A stretch of DNA of 43,812 nt. Source: Acetivibrio straminisolvens JCM 21531 (GTDB lineage: Bacteria > Bacillota > Clostridia > Acetivibrionales > Acetivibrionaceae). Positions 9,648 to 18,575 of this stretch are shown in pieces. The position numbers and the translations under genes were made by a program. The stretch's first letter is position 1. Every line of letters starts with the position of its first letter. The stretch spans positions 1-43,812 of the forward strand of contig NZ_BAVR01000030.1 in the NCBI RefSeq assembly GCF_000521465.1, written 5' to 3'. The notes beneath the pieces were generated by a model. The model saw only the letters and a program-made list of their open reading frames with translations. It searched no databases and was not told the origin of the DNA.

Positions 9648-10580
9648 CTACTCTTTAAGTATTGATATTTCGACTTTTATCGTTGCATCTTGGTCATTTA
9701 ATTTTTCATCCAAGGAGAGATTTACGCCATATTCTTTTTTCAGCTCGTTTACAAAACTGTTGTATTTTGTACTGTCCACATCAAAACTCAGCACCTTTTT
9801 ATTCTCATCCGGGCTGGAAACGGAAGCATCTTTCGAACCGTATGTTTCAATTTCTATATTGCACAAATGGGCAATATTATTAATATTATCCGTTTCTTTT
9901 TCAATATCCGATGAAGTGATTGTAATATACACGTCATAAGAAGGCGCATTTAAAGCTGTAATCATTGAAAGTGCCGGTTCTTCCGAAGGAGGATCCACTG
10001 GAGAAGAAGCATCATACTGTCGAAATCCTTTCGCTTTAGTATCTCCAGCCCCAATATCATATTTTTGGTCTTGAGAAGAGTCCTTAGAACCTTCATTGAA
10101 TAAAATTTCTATTTGAGAATCCTCCTCATGTCCAAATATATTGGAATTATTATCATGATTTAGAGTAGCTTCTGATGCTCCCCCGTTTTTCATTAACAGT
10201 TTGTTGCTGTCTTTTGGAGCATTGCCCAATAAACCCCGGGTTAAAATTAGGCTTCCTGCAACAAATACCAGTACAAGTCCCGCAGCAATAGATGATGCAA
10301 AACCGGCAAACTTTTTCCTAAATTGCACAGTCTTGTTCTCTAATTCATTTTGATTCTTTTCGGCCACAAGTTTCTCATGAAGCTCCTCTTTAAATCCTAA
10401 AGGAAGCTCAACCTCCTCAAAAGAGCCCAATACGCCGACAATTTCTTTTAGTGCATCAAGCTCACTTTTACAGCTTTCGCATGTTTTTATATGTTCATCA
10501 ATCTTATTTCTTGTCTCATTGTCCAACTCATTATCTATATATAAAGACATTAATTCAATTACTTCATTACATTTTTTCAT
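9648..10580 (-). CDS. Zinc-binding anti-sigma factor, membrane protein
   Basis: The product is about 310 residues. The N-terminal anti-sigma domain contains the HxxxCxxC zinc motif HIKTCESC and an earlier conserved Cys. A single membrane helix follows (about 100-120), then an extracytoplasmic Ser/Asp/Asn-rich region and a folded C-terminal domain with segments like DVYITITSSDIE. It should hold the neighbouring ECF sigma factor at the membrane until a signal, perhaps proteolysis, releases it. I chose ATG 10580 because AAAGGAGGG lies seven bases before it and would overlap the in-frame ATG at 10598. It begins 20 bp after the sigma gene. Confidence 0.88.
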   Translation of the reverse strand: MKKCNEVIELMSLYIDNELDNETRNKIDEHIKTCESCKSELDALKEIVGVLGSFEEVELPLGFKEELHEKLVAEKNQNELENKTVQFRKKFAGFASSIAAGLVLVFVAGSLILTRGLLGNAPKDSNKLLMKNGGASEATLNHDNNSNIFGHEEDSQIEILFNEGSKDSSQDQKYDIGAGDTKAKGFRQYDASSPVDPPSEEPALSMITALNAPSYDVYITITSSDIEKETDNINNIAHLCNIEIETYGSKDASVSSPDENKKVLSFDVDSTKYNSFVNELKKEYGVNLSLDEKLNDQDATIKVEISILKE

Positions 10581-10600
10581 TTCCAACCCTCCTTTCAATA

Positions 10601-11197
10601 TTATTTGACGTATTCCTCATTTATAAGTTCCTTCTTTTTTTGAAGTATTTTTTTTAGAGCCTGTCGAGCCCTGTTGATTCTCGACTTAACCGTTCCTTCG
10701 GGACATTTTATTATGTTGGCTATTTCTTCATAGCTAAATCCCTGAATATCTCTTAGCACAATAACTGTCCTGTACTCTTCAGACAACATGTTTATCGAAT
10801 CCTTTACAGCCCTTTTGAGTTCATTATCCTCAGCTGCCAGTTCAGGACCCGGTGAGTCATCCTTAATCTGACGTTTTATTTCATTCCCGCCAATTTCAAC
10901 GTCTTCATCGAGAGAGACAACTTTCTTATTTTTTCTTTTACGAATCTCATCGAGGCAGGCATTCGTTGTGACCTTATATATCCATGTATTAAAAAGGGAA
11001 TCTCCTTTAAAATTCTTTATAGATTTATATGCTTTCAAAAAAACTTCCTGTGCCAACTCACTGGCATCATCATAATTTCCCAGCATTCTGAAAGCAATAT
11101 TGAATACTTTCTTTTGACAGCCTTCTATAAGCTGCTCAAACGCTTCAATATCGCCCTTTTTAGCCCTGTTTATCAATTCCTTCTCCGTATTGCTCAT
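10601..11197 (-). CDS. ECF (extracytoplasmic function) sigma factor, SigW-like
   Basis: The product is 198 residues. Region 2 (about 30-95; FNIAFRMLGNYDDASELAQE, then FNTWIYKVTTNACLDE) and region 4 (LSEEYRTVIVLRDIQGFSYEEIA, then EGTVKSRINRARQALKK) are complete, and region 3 is absent as in all ECF factors. It directs RNA polymerase to stress or envelope promoters and is paired with the downstream anti-sigma factor. ATG 11197 is preferred over an upstream TTG because GGAGGTGAG lies nine bases ahead of it. The regulon cannot be read from the sequence. Confidence 0.93.
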   Translation of the reverse strand: MSNTEKELINRAKKGDIEAFEQLIEGCQKKVFNIAFRMLGNYDDASELAQEVFLKAYKSIKNFKGDSLFNTWIYKVTTNACLDEIRKRKNKKVVSLDEDVEIGGNEIKRQIKDDSPGPELAAEDNELKRAVKDSINMLSEEYRTVIVLRDIQGFSYEEIANIIKCPEGTVKSRINRARQALKKILQKKKELINEEYVK

Positions 11198-11285
11198 ATT
11201 ACCAGCCTCACCTCCGGCTCCAAAATGATATGAATCCAACTATTGAAAACTAAAAAATATCATCTAAAATGCATCTCAAATTCTT

Positions 11286-11314
11286 ATTATACAATTTTTT
11301 TTATCGAATTTAAA
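11286..11314 (-). promoter_or_regulatory. Candidate SigA promoter of the ECF sigma operon
   Basis: On the minus strand TTTAAA (11309-11314) and a perfect TATAAT (11286-11291) are spaced by 17 bp, about 90 bp upstream of the sigma factor start. I saw no clear ECF-type AAC...CGT promoter in the same region, so autoregulation is not supported by inspection. Confidence 0.45.
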
Positions 11315-11437
11315 CCGTAACAGTTATTTTTCATATAAAATTAACATAACCTCATCCCATATATTACCAAAGGTTTTTTTATAATTTATAGAATATACTT
11401 ATCATTAGATTAGATTAAAATTAAAAGGGGTAGTACT

Positions 11438-11881
11438 ATGATCAATACAATTCTAGTAATTGATGACAATGTCTTTGACAATGCCATCATCAAAAATTAC
11501 CTTTACGGTGAAAGATACAGCATTGTTTCCGCTTTAAACGGACGCGAGGCTTTAGAGCTTATTGAAAGCCGCAATATCGACTTGATACTCCTTGACATAG
11601 TTATGCCTATAATGGACGGATACGATTTTTTGAAAGAATTTTCAAAAACATCTTATTACAAGGAAATTCCCGTAATTGTTACATCAAATCTCGACAGCAC
11701 AGAAAATATAGAAAAAATTCTCGAGTTCGAAATATTTGATTATATTATAAAACCAATAGAGCAAATCAATAAATTTATACTTTCAAACAAAATTAAATCG
11801 GCTCTAAAATACAGAAATGCTATTTTAGAACTTAATAAAGCCACAAAGCTCATTAATCAGTTATCAATCAAAGAAGCATAA
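11438..11881 (+). CDS. Single-domain response regulator (CheY-like receiver)
   Basis: The product (147 residues) is a stand-alone receiver domain. The acidic pair is D9-D10 (VIDDN), the phospho-acceptor is D53 in LLDIVMPIMDG, and the switch Ser/Thr (VTSN) and conserved Lys (IIKPIE) are present. The C-terminal 25 residues form a helix without a DNA-binding domain, so output is probably by protein-protein contact. AAAAGGGGTAGTACT before ATG 11438 supplies the ribosome binding site. No histidine kinase is nearby. Confidence 0.92.
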   Translation: MINTILVIDDNVFDNAIIKNYLYGERYSIVSALNGREALELIESRNIDLILLDIVMPIMDGYDFLKEFSKTSYYKEIPVIVTSNLDSTENIEKILEFEIFDYIIKPIEQINKFILSNKIKSALKYRNAILELNKATKLINQLSIKEA

Positions 11882-11892
11882 ATCTATCATGC

Positions 11893-11928
11893 AAAAGCAC
11901 CAGCCGTATAAGCTGGTGCTTTTGATAT
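11893..11928 (+). terminator. Terminator of the receiver gene
   Basis: Perfect twelve-base arms AAAAGCACCAGC (11893-11904) and GCTGGTGCTTTT (11912-11923) enclose a seven-base loop. The right arm ends in TTTT. The hairpin lies 11 bp after the receiver stop codon and just before the 3' end of rnpB on the other strand. Confidence 0.9.
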
Positions 11929-11935
11929 TTTACTA

Positions 11936-12306
11936 TTGAGTAAGTCTATAAGCCGGGTTCTGTATTTGATAGTCATCTATCTAGCTATATATTTCTATAT
12001 AGCTCAAGCCACCTACCCGGGACTGGCGGGCCACCTTAACGTCCCTCTATACGGTGTTGCTCCAGGTGGGGTTTACATAGCCGGTAAGTCGCCATACCGC
12101 TGGTGAGCTCTTACCTCACCTTTCCACCCTTGCCATACTGAAAACCGAAACAAATTGCTTCAATTTCCAGCAGGCGGTATATCTCTGTTGCACTTTCCTT
12201 GAAGTCGCCTTCACCGGGAGTTACCCGGCACCCTGCCCTATGGAGCCCGGACTTTCCTCGTGTACGGCCTTTCGGCACTGTACCCGCGACTATCTGGCTT
12301 ACTCAA
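11936..12306 (-). ncRNA. rnpB: RNase P RNA
   Basis: The catalytic RNA of RNase P matures tRNA 5' ends. On the minus strand the ends pair as helix P1 (TTGAGTAAG with CTTACTCAA). The 5' part reads CCAGATAGTCGCGGG and then GAGGAAAGTCCGGGCT, and the 3' part ends with AGAACCCGGCTTATAG; these are hallmark conserved stretches of bacterial RNase P RNA. The length of about 371 nt is normal. The exact ends are set by the P1 pairing. Confidence 0.95.
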
Positions 12307-12358
12307 CATTTTTAGTTTTCATCAGTAAAATATATTATACGGACACAAGATACAAATG

Positions 12359-13465
12359 TCAACAAATTTTAAATGGATCCTCTTCCAAATTGCTTTTCAT
12401 AACCTCAACTTGTGGAAAATTCTCTTTTATTAACTCAACAAGCCTATCTGCAATAATCCTTTCAGTATTAAAATGACCGGCATCTATAACGCACATTCCC
12501 ATTTCCAACATGTCCATAGCATCATGATACTTTACATCTCCGGTAACCAGTACATCCGCTTTTGATTTTGCAGCCTCCATCACTTCCCGGTCAAAGCTGC
12601 CGCAGAATACTGCCACTTTCCCAATCTTCTTCCCGATGCCGCCAATTACTCTTACATTTTTTACATTAAGCTTTTCTTTTACAACAGCTATAAATTCCTC
12701 AAGGCTTTTGGGAGATTCAAGTACACCCACATTTCCCATGCCATACTGTTTTCCATTTATCTCAAGGGGGTAAATGTCATAAGCCACTTCCTCATAAGGG
12801 TGAACCTTTATCATCGCTTCTATTGCTTTTTTAAGGTCTTTTTGGCTGACTACAGTTTCCAGCCTGTACTCGTCAACCTTCTCCAGATTACCCGTAGCTC
12901 CAATATAGGGATTTGTCCCTTCCAAAGGCCTAAATGTCCCCGTCCCTGCTGTCATAAAGGAACAGTCACTGTAATTGCCTATCCACCCGGCTCCGACCCG
13001 GCTCATTGCATCCCTGACCGCATCCACATTGTCATGGGGTACGAATACTACTATCTTGTAAAGCTTTTCAGCCTTGTAATCCTTAAGATTGCTTATATCC
13101 GTAAGCCCTAAAAGCGAAGAAAGGTAATTGTTAACTCCCCCATGGGCAACATCCAGATTGGTATGGGCACTGTAAACCCCAATATCGTTTTTTATCAACC
13201 TGTAAATGATACTTCCCTTTGGGTCATCCTCATTTATCCTTTTAATGCCTTTAAATATGACAGGATGATGGGATATAATCAAGTCAGCTTTTTTGGAAAT
13301 AGCCTCATCCACAGTCTTTGAATTGACATCGAGACATACAAGAATTCTTTCTATGAGGCTTTCCCTGTTTCCCACAAGCAGCCCGACATTGTCATAATCC
13401 TCCGCAAGGCTCTTTGGGGCCAGTTCCTCCATGTATTTTATTATCTCTCTTGCTTTAATACTCAT
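12359..13465 (-). CDS. Nif3-like dinuclear metal centre protein (YqfO/DUF34 family)
   Basis: The product is about 368 residues. The N-terminal half has AEDYDNVGLLVG, LIISHHPVIFKG and HTNLDVAHGGVN, and the C-terminal half ends with VIDAGHFNTE; these supply the His/Asp/Glu ligands of a dinuclear metal site. The insert between them (about 130-235) is the PII/CutA-like domain of the longer Firmicute forms. The biochemical function is unsettled; a GTP cyclohydrolase role has been proposed for the wider family. ATG 13465 with GAGGAG at seven to eight bases is preferred over an upstream in-frame ATG inside trmK. It follows trmK by 13 bp. Confidence 0.93.
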   Translation of the reverse strand: MSIKAREIIKYMEELAPKSLAEDYDNVGLLVGNRESLIERILVCLDVNSKTVDEAISKKADLIISHHPVIFKGIKRINEDDPKGSIIYRLIKNDIGVYSAHTNLDVAHGGVNNYLSSLLGLTDISNLKDYKAEKLYKIVVFVPHDNVDAVRDAMSRVGAGWIGNYSDCSFMTAGTGTFRPLEGTNPYIGATGNLEKVDEYRLETVVSQKDLKKAIEAMIKVHPYEEVAYDIYPLEINGKQYGMGNVGVLESPKSLEEFIAVVKEKLNVKNVRVIGGIGKKIGKVAVFCGSFDREVMEAAKSKADVLVTGDVKYHDAMDMLEMGMCVIDAGHFNTERIIADRLVELIKENFPQVEVMKSNLEEDPFKIC

Positions 13466-13478
13466 AAAACCACTCCTC

Positions 13479-14180
13479 TTAAGCTTTTTCTTTGTATTCC
13501 ATAAAAAGCTTTGATATTTCATCTCTAATCCTTACGGTGTCCATTCTTTTCTTGGAGTTTTTATCGTTCATTTTCTCCATTTCCAAAATAATTTTTTCCA
13601 TCTGTCCTATTTTCTTTTCAATAAGCTCCGGTAAAAGCGGGTCTTTATTTTCAAAAAGCTTCTCACCGATATAATAGTATGCTTCCTCTTTTGATTGGGC
13701 CTTGCCCGTCCACTTTACAATCATGGCATTGTATATTCTGTCTTCCTCTTTTGCAAGCTTCTCGTCAAAAATATCAAAACCCTTTTCGTAAAGCCACTGG
13801 CGAATAAGTTCTATAGCATTCATCGGTTGAATAATCAGCGCCTTTGCTTTTTGAGCCTTGGCAAGACTCCTTTCCAGTATTTCCTTTATGAGCTGTCCGC
13901 CCATTCCTGCAATAATTATAACATCAACCTCGTTTTCCTCTATGGGGTCCAATCCGTATCCTATCCTGGTACTTATGTATTGTGAAAGACCATATTCATC
14001 TATATTTTTGTCTGCAAAACTTATAGGGCCTTTTCTGACATCACAGGCCAATGCCCTTTGACACTTTTTATTCATCACAAGATAAATGGGAATATATGCA
14101 TGATCCGTCCCGATATCGCATACAATATTGCAATTAGGGGTCATATCTGCAATAAGTTTCAAACGTCCCTTTAACTCCAT
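13479..14180 (-). CDS. trmK: tRNA (adenine-22-N1)-methyltransferase
   Basis: The product (233 residues) transfers a methyl group from SAM to N1 of A22 in the tRNA D-arm. The Rossmann motif CDIGTDHAYIP is at 21-31, and AGMGGQLI (about 91-98) is the family signature. The C-terminus from about 165 on is a charged coiled-coil, as in Bacillus TrmK (YqfN). AAAGGAAG lies before ATG 14180. The trmK-nif3 pair downstream of dnaG-rpoD is conserved in Firmicutes; here two tRNAs and two small genes separate it from rpoD. Confidence 0.94.
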   Translation of the reverse strand: MELKGRLKLIADMTPNCNIVCDIGTDHAYIPIYLVMNKKCQRALACDVRKGPISFADKNIDEYGLSQYISTRIGYGLDPIEENEVDVIIIAGMGGQLIKEILERSLAKAQKAKALIIQPMNAIELIRQWLYEKGFDIFDEKLAKEEDRIYNAMIVKWTGKAQSKEEAYYYIGEKLFENKDPLLPELIEKKIGQMEKIILEMEKMNDKNSKKRMDTVRIRDEISKLFMEYKEKA

Positions 14181-14224
14181 GACAGCTTCCTTTCATGATA
14201 AAAGTTTGATATCGTACGGTAACA

Positions 14225-14253
14225 ATTATATTAGATTTTTTGAGCATAATAAA
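14225..14253 (-). promoter_or_regulatory. Candidate promoter of trmK-nif3
   Basis: A perfect TATAAT on the minus strand (14225-14230) lies about 45 bp upstream of the trmK start. The hexamer TTTATT (14248-14253), 17 bp further up, is a poor -35. The position between divergent genes and the separation from rpoD suggest that trmK-nif3 has its own promoter. Confidence 0.4.
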
Positions 14254-14296
14254 TAGTATAAAAACATTTTTAAAATTTATAAAAGGAGATGTTTTA

Positions 14297-14473
14297 ATGA
14301 TACAAAGCCAGAGGCTTGCCACAAGGGACACAGAAAGACCTTTCGAAACGATAATCGCCGGTATCTCAAAGCCTTTAAATCAAATCACAATCAATAAAAA
14401 AAGCACCCCTGTCTCAAGTCAAAGAGAGTCAAATGAAAATTTTGACACCTTTATTGAGATAAAAATAAAATAA
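14297..14473 (+). CDS. Small hypothetical protein, 58 residues
   Basis: I do not recognise this protein. It is polar and basic (pI probably above 9), begins MIQSQRLATRDTERPF and has no membrane segment. Support for it being real: AAAAGGAGAT at seven bases before ATG 14297, and a perfect intrinsic terminator hairpin that begins at the stop codon. It lies divergent from trmK and convergent with the tRNA pair. It could be a small lineage-specific protein; ribosome profiling or conservation would settle it. Confidence 0.55.
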   Translation: MIQSQRLATRDTERPFETIIAGISKPLNQITINKKSTPVSSQRESNENFDTFIEIKIK

Positions 14474-14493
14474 GGAGTCATTCTCGACTCCTT
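14472..14493. terminator. Bidirectional terminator between the small ORF and the tRNA genes
   Basis: Perfect arms AAGGAGTC (14472-14479) and GACTCCTT (14486-14493) around a six-base loop. T-rich tracts follow on both strands, so it can end the rightward small mRNA and the leftward tRNA transcript, whose last tRNA ends 15 bp away. Confidence 0.85.
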
Positions 14494-14507
14494 ATTTTAT
14501 TTCTTAT

Positions 14508-14584
14508 TGGTGGGCCTTCAGGGACTCGAACCCCGGACCAACCGGTTATGAGCCGGTTGCTCTAACCAACTGAGCTAAAGGCCC
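14508..14584 (-). tRNA. tRNA with CAT anticodon (elongator Met or Ile2)
   Basis: The minus strand folds as a cloverleaf: GGGCCTT acceptor, AGCTCAGTTGGTTAGAGC D-arm, anticodon stem CCGGC with loop CTCATAA, and T-arm GGTTCGAGTCC. The 3' CCA is encoded. The anticodon is CAT. The body resembles both elongator tRNA-Met and the lysidine-modified tRNA-Ile2, and I cannot tell them apart by eye. It is not the initiator, since the first acceptor pair G-C is matched. Confidence 0.92.
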
Positions 14585-14587
14585 GCT

Positions 14588-14663
14588 TGGCTCCTCAAGT
14601 AGGACTCGAACCTACGACCCTGCGGTTAACAGCCGCATGCTCTACCGACTGAGCTATTGAGGA
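14588..14663 (-). tRNA. tRNA-Asn (anticodon GTT)
   Basis: The minus strand starts TCCTCAATAGC, has anticodon loop CTGTTAA and T-loop GGTTCGAGTCC, discriminator G and an encoded CCA. All stems pair. It is the first gene of a two-tRNA transcript, with only three bases between it and the next tRNA. Confidence 0.97.
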
Positions 14664-14703
14664 ATATATTTGCCTTAGCAACAACTTGCCAGGCACAGAA
14701 TAT

Positions 14704-14732
14704 ATTATACTTATGCATCCCCCCAAGGTCAA
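14704..14732 (-). promoter_or_regulatory. SigA promoter of the tRNA pair
   Basis: TTGACC (14727-14732) and a perfect TATAAT (14704-14709) are separated by exactly 17 bp on the minus strand, about 41 bp upstream of tRNA-Asn. This is a strong match typical of stable RNA promoters. Confidence 0.8.
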
Positions 14733-14852
14733 GAATTGTTTTGCAGTCATTATAAAGATTTACAGCCGTTTTCCTTTTATTTTCAACTCCTTTCTTCGAT
14801 TTTCATGATATGAATTTTTTTCGTAAACTATTTGCCGCCCAAAAGTTCAAAA

Positions 14853-15086
14853 CTAATTGGTTGTCCTGGGGGTTTTATTTCTATATTCGAGCAAAAGCTC
14901 CCTTAGCTCAGTGGCATGCTTTCCTTCTTCCTCTGCATATCTTTTGAAAATTTTCTTTATCTTTTCGTCATCTATTCTTTTAGAATACATTTCATAGTCC
15001 CTTACCAACTCCATTGAATTCTCCCATGCCCTAAGCAGTCTGTCATAAGTTGTGATCTCCACTTCGTTTCTGTTCATCTCATCCAT
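14853..15086 (-). CDS. Small helical protein, ferritin/rubrerythrin-like half domain
   Basis: The product is about 77 residues and almost entirely alpha-helical, with two amphipathic helices. The second carries EEEGKHATELRELL, an ExxxH-type pattern like a metal-ligand helix of rubrerythrin or ferritin. A full ferritin fold needs four helices, so it would have to dimerise. I chose ATG 15086, five bases after GGAGTGA, over the GTG at 15095. The functional assignment is tentative. A PerR-like dyad lies about 210 bp upstream. Confidence 0.55.
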   Translation of the reverse strand: MDEMNRNEVEITTYDRLLRAWENSMELVRDYEMYSKRIDDEKIKKIFKRYAEEEGKHATELRELLLEYRNKTPRTTN

Positions 15087-15262
15087 GTTCTTCACTCCAT
15101 TGTAAATATTTTTATTTCATTCATATATTGCTTCAAACGATATTATTTTATGCAGCTATATTAAAAATCCCATTGTCTTGAATAAATTAATGTCCATATT
15201 CCAACTATGTTCCTTTGGTGTATAAACATGTTAAACACTTTTAAATAAATTTAAAAAATGAC

Positions 15263-15313
15263 TTGATTTTTATTATTATATCTATTAATATACTACTAGT
15301 ATAATAATTATAC
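15263..15313 (+). promoter_or_regulatory. Promoter with an overlapping PerR/Fur-like inverted repeat
   Basis: TTGATT (15263-15268) and TAATAT (15286-15291), 17 bp apart, form a modest promoter. Directly downstream is the dyad GTATAAT-A-ATTATAC (15299-15313), which matches the Bacillus PerR box TTATAATNATTATAA at 12 of 14 defined positions. A second overlapping palindrome, ATACTACTAGTAT, ends inside it. The dyad would cover the start site, a normal repressor position. AT-rich dyads also arise by chance in this genome, so the regulator is a guess. Confidence 0.4.
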
Positions 15314-15363
15314 TCCCCTAGATCCTGCAAATAAGCACTCAGCTAATTTGCGGGATATTTTTT
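15298..15363 (+). ncRNA. Candidate small RNA ending at an intrinsic terminator
   Basis: From the promoter above, transcription would start near 15298. About 60 nt later comes a hairpin with arms ATCCTGCAAAT (15322-15332) and ATTTGCGGGAT (15346-15356, one G-U pair), followed by ATTTTTT. No ORF with a ribosome binding site lies between. A strong terminator with no upstream gene on this strand suggests a short RNA, but expression is unproven. Confidence 0.35.
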
Positions 15364-15409
15364 AATCAATTCGTTAAAATATTTTCACCGGTTTTACTTT
15401 TCAAATTCC

Positions 15410-15470
15410 AATAAAAGCTCAGGACATCGAGTCCCTATGCTCTTGCCTCTTTCATTTCACTCCAAAAGAC
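15410..15470 (-). repeat. Copy 2 of the 61-bp two-hairpin repeat
   Basis: Reverse-strand copy of the element at 369-429. It differs at several positions; some stem changes become G-U pairs, so both hairpins remain possible. It begins a few bases beyond the U-tract of the rpoD terminator, in the same orientation as rpoD. Confidence 0.8.
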
Positions 15471-15475
15471 GCTAA

Positions 15476-15509
15476 ACGAAAAAGAGCCAGGTTACAGTTC
15501 CTGACTCTT
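15476..15509 (-). terminator. Terminator of rpoD
   Basis: On the minus strand the arms AAGAGTCAGG and CCTGGCTCTT (15500-15509 and 15482-15491 on the plus strand; one G-U pair) are followed by TTTT. The hairpin lies five bases after the rpoD stop codon. Confidence 0.88.
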
Positions 15510-15513
15510 AAAA

Positions 15514-16590
15514 TCAATCCAAATAGTCCTTTAATTTTTTACTCCTGCTCGGATGTCTCAACTTTCTCAATGCTTTTGCTTCAATCTGACGAATTCTTTC
15601 CCTTGTGACATTAAACTCTTTTCCAACCTCTTCAAGGGTTCTGGCCCGTCCGTCATCCAAGCCGAATCGAAGTCTTAAAACTTTCTCCTCCCGGGGAGTC
15701 AAAGTATCCAAAACATCCATCAGTTGTTCTTTCAAAAGGGTATATGCAGCTGCCTCCGACGGTGCCGGAGCATCATCGTCGGGTATAAAGTCCCCAAGGT
15801 GGCTGTCTTCCTCTTCACCAATAGGCGTCTCAAGGGAAACAGGCTCTTGGGATATTTTCATTATCTCCCTTACCTTTTCAACAGGCATATTCATCTCCTT
15901 TGCAATCTCCTCAGGATGAGGTTCTCTTCCCAACTCTTGCAGGAGCTGTCTTGAAACTCTTATGAGTTTGTTGATGGTCTCAACCATGTGAACAGGTATC
16001 CTGATGGTTCTCGCCTGGTCCGCAATCGCTCTTGTAATTGCCTGTCTAATCCACCATGTGGCATAAGTACTGAATTTGAAACCTTTTCTGTAATCAAACT
16101 TTTCCACTGCTTTTATAAGTCCCAGATTCCCCTCTTGAATTAAATCAAGGAAAAGCATGCCTCTTCCAACGTATCTCTTGGCTATACTTACAACGAGCCT
16201 CAAGTTTGCCTCAGCCAATCTTCTTTTAGCTTCGGTATCCCCCTGCTCCATCCTGTGAGCCAGCTCGATCTCTTCATCTGCAGTTAAAAGAGGTACTTTA
16301 CCAATCTCTTTTAAATACATTCTGACAGGGTCATCTATACTTATACCCTCGGGAATGGAAAGATCCAAGTCATCTTCCGTGAGTTGGATATCCTCCATTT
16401 CCGCCTCAATATCTCCTACTACATCTATGCCCATATTTTCTAATCCTTCGTAAATTTTTTCAATTTGCTCCGGATCGATGTCAATTTCATCAAAAGCATC
16501 CATAATTTCTTTGTATGTCAGCATGCCTTTTTGCTTACCTTTTTCAATAAGCTCTTGCACAATTGCTTTTTTATCGCTATTGGGTTTCAC
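15514..16590 (-). CDS. rpoD: Primary RNA polymerase sigma factor (SigA)
   Basis: The product (358 residues) has a short region 1.1, region 1.2 ([17 protein letters not shown]), region 2 ([20 protein letters not shown] and [17 protein letters not shown]), region 3, and region 4.2 ([20 protein letters not shown]). Its length is typical of Firmicute SigA. It recognises the TTGACA/TATAAT promoters seen throughout this window. It starts 33 bp after the dnaG stop codon, so the two are one operon, and it has its own terminator. Confidence 0.97.
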   Translation of the reverse strand: MKPNSDKKAIVQELIEKGKQKGMLTYKEIMDAFDEIDIDPEQIEKIYEGLENMGIDVVGDIEAEMEDIQLTEDDLDLSIPEGISIDDPVRMYLKEIGKVPLLTADEEIELAHRMEQGDTEAKRRLAEANLRLVVSIAKRYVGRGMLFLDLIQEGNLGLIKAVEKFDYRKGFKFSTYATWWIRQAITRAIADQARTIRIPVHMVETINKLIRVSRQLLQELGREPHPEEIAKEMNMPVEKVREIMKISQEPVSLETPIGEEEDSHLGDFIPDDDAPAPSEAAAYTLLKEQLMDVLDTLTPREEKVLRLRFGLDDGRARTLEEVGKEFNVTRERIRQIEAKALRKLRHPSRSKKLKDYLD

Positions 16591-16623
16591 TTACTGCCCC
16601 TCCGTTCATTAAAATGTATCTCT

Positions 16624-18413
16624 CTACATATTTTTCATTTTCAATAGTATTGTCTTCAACTCCAACTTCAGCTTCTCCGAATCTTCAACCGACAGATTTT
16701 CGGAAGAAAGCAGTTGAAGAATCTCTTTCTGTCTGTTCCTCAGTCGGTATAATTCCATTTTACCAATTATGTCCATAACTGCCTTTATGTTATCATCAAA
16801 ATTACATTCCCCCTGTATTAATTTCGCAAATACGCTCGAAGATTCTTCACCGGCCAAATTTATGAGCTCGGCCGGAACTATTCCCTTCTTGTCTTCAAAG
16901 CGTTTAAAAATAATCTTTGCAATTTCTTTGTTTTTTTCATTTTCAAATTCATCAATATTTACTCTGTCTTTGACAACTTTATATAATGAATTATCAATGC
17001 TAAGCAGGCACAGCAACATTCTTTCACAATCTACAATTGTATCGTATTTGCTTTTTTCGCTGTTTCTCTCACTCTTAAGCCTGTTATTGTCAGGTTTCGC
17101 CACTATCGGCTTAAATCCTGTCTTTGGCTTTATCCTTCTCAATACTTCTGCATATATAGATTCTTGGCTAATATCATATTCATTTGAAATTTTCTTAATA
17201 AACATTTCTCTTTCCATATTGTTGTCAATCTTTGACAACAAATCCGCAGCCCTATTAAGAAAATTAATCTTTCCATCAGTAGTATTTGTATCTATGGTGG
17301 ATTTTAAAGCCTTTATTTTATACTCAACTAATGAAAGTGCATTTTCCACCAAGTTTTTAAACGCTTGAGGGCCGTTCTTCTTAACAAACTCATCAGGGTC
17401 CTTCCCTTGAGGTATAATAAGAACCTTTACATTGCAGCCAATGTCACTTAGCAAATCAAGCCCTCTCATTGTAGCAGCCATCCCTGCAGTATCTGCATCG
17501 TAGGATATAATTATCTCTTCTGCATATTTTTTCAGTAATCTTCCCTGGCTTTCAGTCAAAGCTGTGCCAAGAGAAGCTACAGTATTTATTATTCCAAACT
17601 GAAATAGGGATATTACATCCATATATCCTTCGACTACTATTATTCTTTTTTCACCCGAATTCTTGGCAAAGTTTAGGGCGTAAAGATTTCTCCTTTTATT
17701 GTAAACCAGCGTTTCCGGAGAGTTCATATACTTTGGAGAAGAATTGCCCAAGACTCTCCCGCCAAAACCAATAACATTTCCCCTTAAATCAAATATTGGA
17801 AATATAATTCTGCCTCTAAACCTATCGTAACAACCGCCGCTTTTACCTTTTAAAACCAAGCCGCTGTCCAAGAGTATCTCATCGTTATAGCCTTTTTTCT
17901 TTAAATAACTGTATAAAGCATCCCACTCTTCCGGGGAATATCCCAGGCCAAATTTTCTTGCAATGCCTGCACTGACTTTTCTATTGCTCAAATACTCTCT
18001 TGCAGCAGAATTTTCTTTCTCATTAAGCTTCTCATAGAAAAAACGAGCCGCTTCAATATTAATTTTCAAAAGCTCCTGCTTTTTCGGGCGATATTCCTTT
18101 CTTCTTCACTGCTTCCTTCGGGCAGCTGTATCCTTGCTCTTTCTGCCAACAGCTTGATTGCTTCAATGTAGTCAAGGTTCTCAGCATCCATGACAAACTG
18201 TATGACGCTTCCGCCCTTGCCACATCCAAAACAATAATATAGCTGCTTACTCGGGTCTACACTGAATGAAGGGGTTTTCTCACTGTGAAATGGACATAGT
18301 CCGAAATAGTTCTTGCCTTTTCTCTCCAGTTTGACGTACTCCCCCACAACACTCAAAATATCATTGCTAATTCTAATTTCTTCAATCAATTCTTCCGGAT
18401 AATGTCTATACAT
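16624..18413 (-). CDS. dnaG: DNA primase, one apparent frameshift
   Basis: The restored protein is about 596 residues. It contains the CHC2 zinc ribbon (C40-x2-H43 ... C61-x2-C64), the Toprim catalytic core (VVEGYMDVIS, SYDADTAGMAA, PQGKDPDEF) and a C-terminal helicase-interaction domain. The frame breaks at 18080-18084: a run of five T (plus strand) needs to be six to read RKKQELLKINIEAARFFYE. I chose ATG 18413; an upstream in-frame TTG directly abuts an AAAGGAG site and is less likely. It primes Okazaki fragments and is essential, so a real disruption is improbable. Confidence 0.94.
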
Positions 18414-18575
18414 TCTATACTCTTCTTTCCAAAACAACTCCTTTATAAAAACTTTTCATTTAATAAATAGACCGTTTACCATAGTTCAACTATATTCTTC
18501 GACATATTTGCTCATATTCCTTCTTTTTTTGCTAATCGGCATATTTATTTCTAAACCAAACAAATACGCCCCACT

